Assembly: GCA_004144345.1 (NCBI GenBank)
Contig: SEEL01000015.1
Span: 24,213 to 88,212 of the forward strand
Source of the DNA: Hyphomicrobiales bacterium
GTDB taxonomy: Bacteria; Pseudomonadota; Alphaproteobacteria; Rhizobiales; Devosiaceae
DNA: 64,000 bases
Direction of reading: 5' to 3'
Of this stretch, positions 58,779-64,000 are shown piece by piece. A program made the translations under genes and the position numbers. Position 1 is the stretch's first letter. Each line of letters starts with the position of its first letter. Below the pieces are notes generated by a model. It was not told the origin of the DNA. It saw only the letters and a program-made list of their open reading frames with translations, and made no database searches.

Positions 58779-59650
58779 ATGCGCATGTCCTCGCGCGCCT
58801 GCATGTAGTCGAGCCAGGCGATGACGCCGCGCGTGAAGTGCGGGTCTTCCTCTTCCGCCTCGGCAAGCTCGCTCAGATTCTGCACCGCGGTGCGCAGCGC
58901 CACCGTCCGGCGGTCGATGCTCAGCCCCGTGAGCCGCTCATAGGTCGCGATGATCCTGAGCGTCAAATCGGGCGCGGTGAGATTGGAATAGACGAACTCG
59001 CGGCTGCGCGGTCCGATCGCCGCATCGGCGAAATCATAGACGCCATTGAGCACGCCCCGTTCATGGTCGAACGCCATGTTCCAGCCATGCCCGTCGAAAT
59101 AGCCGAACACCGCATCTTCCACCGGCAGTGCCTCATAGGCAGCGAAGGCCCGGCGCGCGACCGCCAGCGCATCGCCCGGCAGCACCGCCTCGAGCGCCGG
59201 CAGCACGACGCTGCCCGCCGGCCATTCCGGCTTCGGCTCGGCTCCCACCGCAACCGCGTCGCTCACCGGGATCGCATGCAGCGCTGCGTAGAAACCGCCC
59301 AGCGCATCGCCCATCGCCTGCCGCTGCGCCTCGTCCAGCGCCTCATAGCCCGCCGTCTCGATGATCGTGCCGGGGATCATCCGGTGCTGGCTGAACAGCA
59401 TCGGCTCTTCATGCAAAATCATGTCGGGCACCGCGAGCGGCACGCGCGGGTGCACCAGCTGCAAAAACCCCGCCTCGCGCCTAAGCCGCCCCACCGCCTC
59501 ATCATGCTTGGGAAATTTGAAGATCGTGTCCCCGGCCTCGACCGCATTGCTGTCCCAGCCGCGCGTGTGCACCACCATCGGCATATCGGCCAAATCCGGC
59601 CGCACCGCCTCGATCGCCGCGCGATATTCGGGCAGCAGCGCCGACATCAC
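58775..59650 (-). CDS. Phosphotransferase (APH-like) family protein
   Basis: 291 aa; VFGYFDGHGWNMAFDHERGVLNGVYDFADAAIGPRSREF (Brenner-like motif with DG for HGD). Confidence 0.75.
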   Translation of the reverse strand: MMSALLPEYRAAIEAVRPDLADMPMVVHTRGWDSNAVEAGDTIFKFPKHDEAVGRLRREAGFLQLVHPRVPLAVPDMILHEEPMLFSQHRMIPGTIIETAGYEALDEAQRQAMGDALGGFYAALHAIPVSDAVAVGAEPKPEWPAGSVVLPALEAVLPGDALAVARRAFAAYEALPVEDAVFGYFDGHGWNMAFDHERGVLNGVYDFADAAIGPRSREFVYSNLTAPDLTLRIIATYERLTGLSIDRRTVALRTAVQNLSELAEAEEEDPHFTRGVIAWLDYMQAREDMRI

Positions 59651-60576
59651 ACCACGGCGCTCGGCAGCGTATCGCCCGCGAACTGCGCTTCGAGATTGGC
59701 GATCACCAGCGCGCCCATCTTGTTGCGCGTCTGGTGCGTGGCGCTGCCCATGTGCGGCGAGAGCACGACATTGTCGAGCGCGAACAGCGCTTCGGGTACC
59801 TCAGGCTCCTTTTCGAACACATCGAGCGCCGCGCCGCCGAGCTTGCCGTTCTGCAGCAGTTCGACCAGCGCCGCTTCGTCCACCAGCGTGCCGCGCGCCA
59901 TGTTGACGAGGCTGCCTTGGGGGCCGAGTGCTTCCAGCACTTCGCGGCTGACGATCTTTTCGGTGCCCTTGCCGCCCGGCGCCATGAGCACCAGCCAGTC
60001 GCTGTCGCGCGCCATGTCCACCAGCTTGTCGTAGAACACGAACGGCTCGTCCGCCTGGCGCTTGCGGCCGTGATAGACCACCCGCATCTTCATCGCCTGC
60101 GCCCGCGCCGCGATCTCCTTGCCGATGCGGCCGAGCCCGAGAATGCCGACCGTCTTGCCGTTGAGCTCCGTCAAAAGCGGATAGCCGCCTTGCAGCCATT
60201 TGCCCTGCCGGACGAAGCGATCGGTCTGCGGGATGCGGCGGGCCAGCGCGATCATCAGCCCTATGGCGATCTCGGCGACGGCGTCGTTGAGCACGTTCGG
60301 CGTGTTGGTCACCCGCACGCCGCGCTCGCGCGCCGCCACAACGTCCACCCCATCATAGCCGACGCCGAAATTGGCGACGATTTCGAGTTTGGGCAGCTTT
60401 TCCATCAGTTCGCGGCTCGCGGCATGGCCGGCAATGCCCCGGATGCGCGGGCCCACCTCAGCCAGCAGCGCCGCCTCGTCGGCCGCCTCGTGCAATCTGT
60501 GCACGGTGTAGCGGGCCGCCAGGGCCTCCTCGCAGCTCGCGAGCAGCTTGCTGGTCTGTAAAATCTCGATCGTCAT
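59647..60576 (-). CDS. D-isomer 2-hydroxyacid dehydrogenase
   Basis: 309 aa; VGILGLGRIGKEIAARAQAM; NMARGTLVDEAALVELL; NVVLSPHMGSAT. Confidence 0.92.
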   Translation of the reverse strand: MTIEILQTSKLLASCEEALAARYTVHRLHEAADEAALLAEVGPRIRGIAGHAASRELMEKLPKLEIVANFGVGYDGVDVVAARERGVRVTNTPNVLNDAVAEIAIGLMIALARRIPQTDRFVRQGKWLQGGYPLLTELNGKTVGILGLGRIGKEIAARAQAMKMRVVYHGRKRQADEPFVFYDKLVDMARDSDWLVLMAPGGKGTEKIVSREVLEALGPQGSLVNMARGTLVDEAALVELLQNGKLGGAALDVFEKEPEVPEALFALDNVVLSPHMGSATHQTRNKMGALVIANLEAQFAGDTLPSAVV

Positions 60577-60679
60577 GCTTTTCCTCCGGCCAGGGCTTTC
60601 TTAGCCGCTTGCCGAACCCCCGGCAAACGTGCAGCAATAGCAACGCAGTGGGTAGCCGTATTACATAGCGCTGGAGTTT

Positions 60680-62101
60680 ATGCCGGGACCGTCGCCCTTC
60701 GATGAAATGACCAATGCGGATGGCTCCATCCGCGAACCTTATCTCATCCTCGATCAGTGGCTGAAGGAACAGAAGCCGCAGGCGCTTGGCCTCATGGCGA
60801 GCGATGCCGAGGGCATTTTCCGGCGGCTGGGCATCACCTTTGCGGTCTATGGATCGAACGAGGGCACCGAAAAGCTCATCCCGTTCGACATCATCCCGCG
60901 CATCATCTCGGCCATCGAGTGGCGGAAGCTCAGCAAAGGCATCGAGCAGCGCGTGCGCGCCCTCAACGCCTTCCTCCACGATGTCTACCACCGCCAGGAA
61001 ATCCTCAAGGCGGGCCGCATCCCGGAAAAGCTGATCCTCAACAACTCCGCCTTCTGCCCGGAGATGATGGGGCTCGATCCGGCGCGCGGCATCTATTCGC
61101 ACATCATCGGCGTCGACATCGTGCGCGTCGGTCCGGACGATTGGTATGTGCTCGAGGACAACCTCCGCACCCCCTCCGGCGTCAGCTACATGCTGGAAGA
61201 CCGCGAGGCGATGCTGCAGCTCGCGCCCGATCTCTTCCAGCGCACCAAGGTCGCGCCGGTCGAGACGTATCCGGAAAATCTCCGCCGCACGATGGAATCG
61301 GTCGCCCCGCCCGGCGCCAGCGGTTCGCCCAATCTCGCCGTGCTCACCCCGGGCATCTTCAACTCGGCCTATTTCGAGCACAGCTTCCTCGCCGACCAGA
61401 TGGGCGCCGAACTGTGCGAGGGGCAGGATCTGTTCGTCGAGAACGGCAAGGTCTATGCGCGCACCACCACCGGGCCGCGCCGCATCGATGTGATCTACCG
61501 CCGCATCGACGATGATTTTATCGACCCGCTGACCTTCCGCCCGGATTCGATGCTGGGCGTGCCGGGCCTGTTCGATGCCTATCGCGCCGGCAACGTCACC
61601 CTCGTCAACGCGCCGGGCACCGGCATCGCCGACGACAAGGCGGTCTACACCTTCGTGCCCGAGATCATCGAGTTCTACCTCGGCGAAAAGGCCCTGCTCA
61701 AAAACGTGCCGACCTACAATTGCACCATCCCGGATGAGCGCGCCTATGTGCTCGAGCACATTGCCGAGCTGGTGGTGAAGGAAGTGCACGGCTCGGGCGG
61801 CTACGGCATGCTGGTCGGGCCGACCTCGACCAGGGAGCAGCACGATCTGTTCCGCGAAAAGATCCTCGCCCGGCCGGACAATTACATCGTCCAGCCGACC
61901 CTCGCGCTCTCCACCTGCCCGACCTATGTCGATGCCGGCATCGCGCCGCGCCATGTCGACCTTCGGCCCTATGTCCTGGTCGGCGACCAGATCCGCATCA
62001 CGCCGGGCGGGCTCACCCGCGTGGCGCTGACGGAAGGCTCGCTCGTCGTCAACTCCTCGCAGGGAGGCGGCACCAAGGACACCTGGGTGCTGGAGGACTG
62101 A
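60680..62101 (+). CDS. Circularly permuted ATP-grasp type 2 protein
   Basis: 473 aa; [27 protein letters not shown]...[22 protein letters not shown]...[17 protein letters not shown]...[19 protein letters not shown]. Confidence 0.92.
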   Translation: MPGPSPFDEMTNADGSIREPYLILDQWLKEQKPQALGLMASDAEGIFRRLGITFAVYGSNEGTEKLIPFDIIPRIISAIEWRKLSKGIEQRVRALNAFLHDVYHRQEILKAGRIPEKLILNNSAFCPEMMGLDPARGIYSHIIGVDIVRVGPDDWYVLEDNLRTPSGVSYMLEDREAMLQLAPDLFQRTKVAPVETYPENLRRTMESVAPPGASGSPNLAVLTPGIFNSAYFEHSFLADQMGAELCEGQDLFVENGKVYARTTTGPRRIDVIYRRIDDDFIDPLTFRPDSMLGVPGLFDAYRAGNVTLVNAPGTGIADDKAVYTFVPEIIEFYLGEKALLKNVPTYNCTIPDERAYVLEHIAELVVKEVHGSGGYGMLVGPTSTREQHDLFREKILARPDNYIVQPTLALSTCPTYVDAGIAPRHVDLRPYVLVGDQIRITPGGLTRVALTEGSLVVNSSQGGGTKDTWVLED

Positions 62102-62102
62102 G

Positions 62103-63047
62103 ATGCTCGGCCGCACCGCCCAGAACCTCTTCTGGCTTTCCCGCTATGTCGAGCGCGCCGAAAACATGGCCCGCCTGCTTGAAGTCGGCTACCGCATGAG
62201 CCTCACCTCGCGGCGTGAAGGCGGCGCCAGCGAGCATCTGGTGTCGATGCTGCAGGCTGCCGAGGTGGATGAGGAATTCAACCTCAAGCACAAGGTCGCC
62301 GACGTCGCTTCGGTCAGCCAGTTCATGCTGTTCGACGAGACCAACCCGTCATCGGTCCGCTCCTGCCTGCTCGCGGCGCGCACCAATGCGCGCTCGGTCC
62401 GCACCGCGCTCACCACCGACATGTGGGAATCGCTCAACAGCGCCTGGCTCGAATTCGCCGCCATCGATCCGCGCGACATCACCGGCAGCCGGCTGCAGGA
62501 ATTGCTGCAATGGGTGAAGCAGGTTAGCCACCGCTATCGCGGCGCCCTGCTCTCGACCTTCCTCCGCGATGATGGCTATGCCTTCAGCCAGATCGGCAAT
62601 TTCGTCGAGCGTGCCGACAACACGGCTCGCATCCTCGACATGAAGTACTATGTGCTCTTGCCGCGTACCGATCTCATCGGCGGCGATGTCGATATCCAGC
62701 AATGGACTCTCATTCTACGGGCCGCTTCGGCGCATCGCAGTTATCGGCACGTCTACCACGACCGCTACAAGGCGTGGAACATCGCCGACTATCTGATCCT
62801 CCGCCCGGAAATGCCGCGCTCGCTGATCTTTTCGATCGGCTGGATCAACCGCACGCTCGACATGCTCGAGGAGATTTATGGCGGCAAGGGCGCCGGCCAT
62901 GCCGCGGCGGCGGAAGTCACGGCCATGCTCGAAGGCAATTCGATGGACCGCATCTTCGCCTATGGCCTGCACGAATTCCTCACCGAATTCATCGCCCGCA
63001 ACAACAAAGTCACGGAAGCCCTGGCCGAAAGCTACAATTTCTACTGA
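62103..63047 (+). CDS. Alpha-E domain protein
   Basis: 314 aa; MLGRTAQNLFWLSRYVERAENMARLLEVGYR; SRYxERAEN signature. Confidence 0.92.
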   Translation: MLGRTAQNLFWLSRYVERAENMARLLEVGYRMSLTSRREGGASEHLVSMLQAAEVDEEFNLKHKVADVASVSQFMLFDETNPSSVRSCLLAARTNARSVRTALTTDMWESLNSAWLEFAAIDPRDITGSRLQELLQWVKQVSHRYRGALLSTFLRDDGYAFSQIGNFVERADNTARILDMKYYVLLPRTDLIGGDVDIQQWTLILRAASAHRSYRHVYHDRYKAWNIADYLILRPEMPRSLIFSIGWINRTLDMLEEIYGGKGAGHAAAAEVTAMLEGNSMDRIFAYGLHEFLTEFIARNNKVTEALAESYNFY

Positions 63048-63808
63048 TGAAGCTGAGCCTCACCCACACGCTGACCTTCTCGCTCGGCACGCCGGGCCGC
63101 GCCGTGCAGCATCTGCTGCTCACGGCGCTGTCGACACCGCAGCAGAAGATCGAGCGCTGGTCCATCGACATGCCCGGCTTCGCCGAGGCCGCGACCTTCC
63201 GCGACGGCTTTGGCAACAAGGCGCATCTGGTCAGCCAGGTGAAGCCCGAGCCCGAACTGGTCGTCACGGTCAGCGGGCTCGTCGAGACCATCGACAAGGC
63301 CGGCGTCCTCGGCCGCCTCGATCTCGATCCGCCCCCGGCCCTCTTCCGCCGCCCCACCGATCTCACCCGGCCGAACGACGAGTTCCGTGTCGGTCTCAGC
63401 CACAAGGACGGCCGTATCGCGCTGCTGCACGAGCTGATGGCCCGCGTGCATGCGCAGGCCACGGGCCCGTCGCAGACGCAGGATGCCGACGGCCAGTCGC
63501 AGTCGCAGGGCAGCCGCCCCGACGACGCGGTCCACGCCTTCATCGCCGCCGCCCGCGCCGAGAACATCCCCGCCCGCTATGTCACGGGCTATCTCTTCGA
63601 CGACGGCGCCGCCCGCTTCCACGCCTGGGCCGAAGCCTGGGACGACGGCCTCGGCTGGATCGGCTTCGACCCCCTCCTCGACCGCTGCCCCACCGACCAC
63701 CACATCCGCCTCGCCGCCGGCCTGGACGCGACGAGCACCATGCCCATCCGCGCCGTCCCCATGTGGCTGGAGATGCCGGTCGAAACAGTCGAGATCACCG
63801 AAGCCTGA
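63047..63808 (+). CDS. Transglutaminase-like protein lacking catalytic Cys, with Q/S-rich linker
   Basis: 254 aa; N-term TG-like beta domain, VHAFIAAARAENIPARYVTGYLF...RFHAWAEAWDDGLGWIGFDP; ATGA overlap with alpha-E gene. Confidence 0.85.
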   Translation: MKLSLTHTLTFSLGTPGRAVQHLLLTALSTPQQKIERWSIDMPGFAEAATFRDGFGNKAHLVSQVKPEPELVVTVSGLVETIDKAGVLGRLDLDPPPALFRRPTDLTRPNDEFRVGLSHKDGRIALLHELMARVHAQATGPSQTQDADGQSQSQGSRPDDAVHAFIAAARAENIPARYVTGYLFDDGAARFHAWAEAWDDGLGWIGFDPLLDRCPTDHHIRLAAGLDATSTMPIRAVPMWLEMPVETVEITEA

Positions 63809-63838
63809 GGCCGGCGCTACTTGCCCACCCACGACGTC

Positions 63839-63858
63839 ATTCCCGCGCAGGCGGGAAT
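63839..63858. repeat. Intergenic palindrome ATTCCCGC-GCAG-GCGGGAAT
   Basis: 8-bp stem with tetraloop, of the ATTCCCGC..GCGGGAAT type often dispersed in proteobacterial genomes. Confidence 0.6.
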
Positions 63859-63983
63859 CCAGGGCAGTCAGCACGCAGTTGATCTGGCCTGCCCCACCCA
63901 CCACGCTACGCGTGGTCCCCCCTCCCCAGCGCTGCGCGCCGAGGAGGGATAACCCGACTGCTGGCACCCTGAGTGGAGCCCAT

Positions 63984-64000
63984 CCCTCCCCGGTGGGGAG
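63984..64000. repeat. Truncated CCCTCCCC..GGGGAG palindrome at window edge
   Basis: CCCTCCCC-GGT-GGGGAG; similar stem to 56924-56943. Confidence 0.5.

Noticed and set aside
60458-62116. 552-aa minus-strand ORF opposite the ATP-grasp gene
   Set aside because: Antisense shadow ORF; plus-strand protein has strong family signatures.

Overview
This is a high-GC chromosomal window from an alphaproteobacterium. The Hyphomicrobiales/Devosia-like placement is inferred from gene content, not computed. Most of it is dense ordinary coding sequence: ileS (partial), ribF, groESL under a perfect CIRCE element, hisS-hisZ-hisG, tag, tRNA-His, mrp/apbC, a transaldolase, an aromatic aminotransferase and etfBA. 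The accessory content includes: (i) two separate LacI-regulated alpha-glucoside/maltose ABC modules (agl, about 29.7-37.5 kb; malEFG-K type, about 48.9-56.6 kb) with clearly different palindromic operators; (ii) an Fe3+ SBP and permease with no ATPase, followed by a DppBC-DppDF cassette with no SBP, preceded by an Irr/ICE-like box; (iii) a terminal ATP-grasp / alpha-E / transglutaminase-like operon in which the transglutaminase fold lacks the catalytic Cys and has a Q/S-rich linker; (iv) a pseudo-histidine kinase without the phospho-acceptor His; (v) a TadG/VWA protein with what look like two phage-tail FCCH-like repeats inserted; (vi) a tandem pair of small secreted paralogs sharing a WNGC...NGK...FYDP signature. 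The strongest candidate for an under-described system is the operon at 60.7-63.8 kb. No CRISPR array, transposase or prophage was seen. All calls come from reading the sequence and supplied translations; no searches were run.
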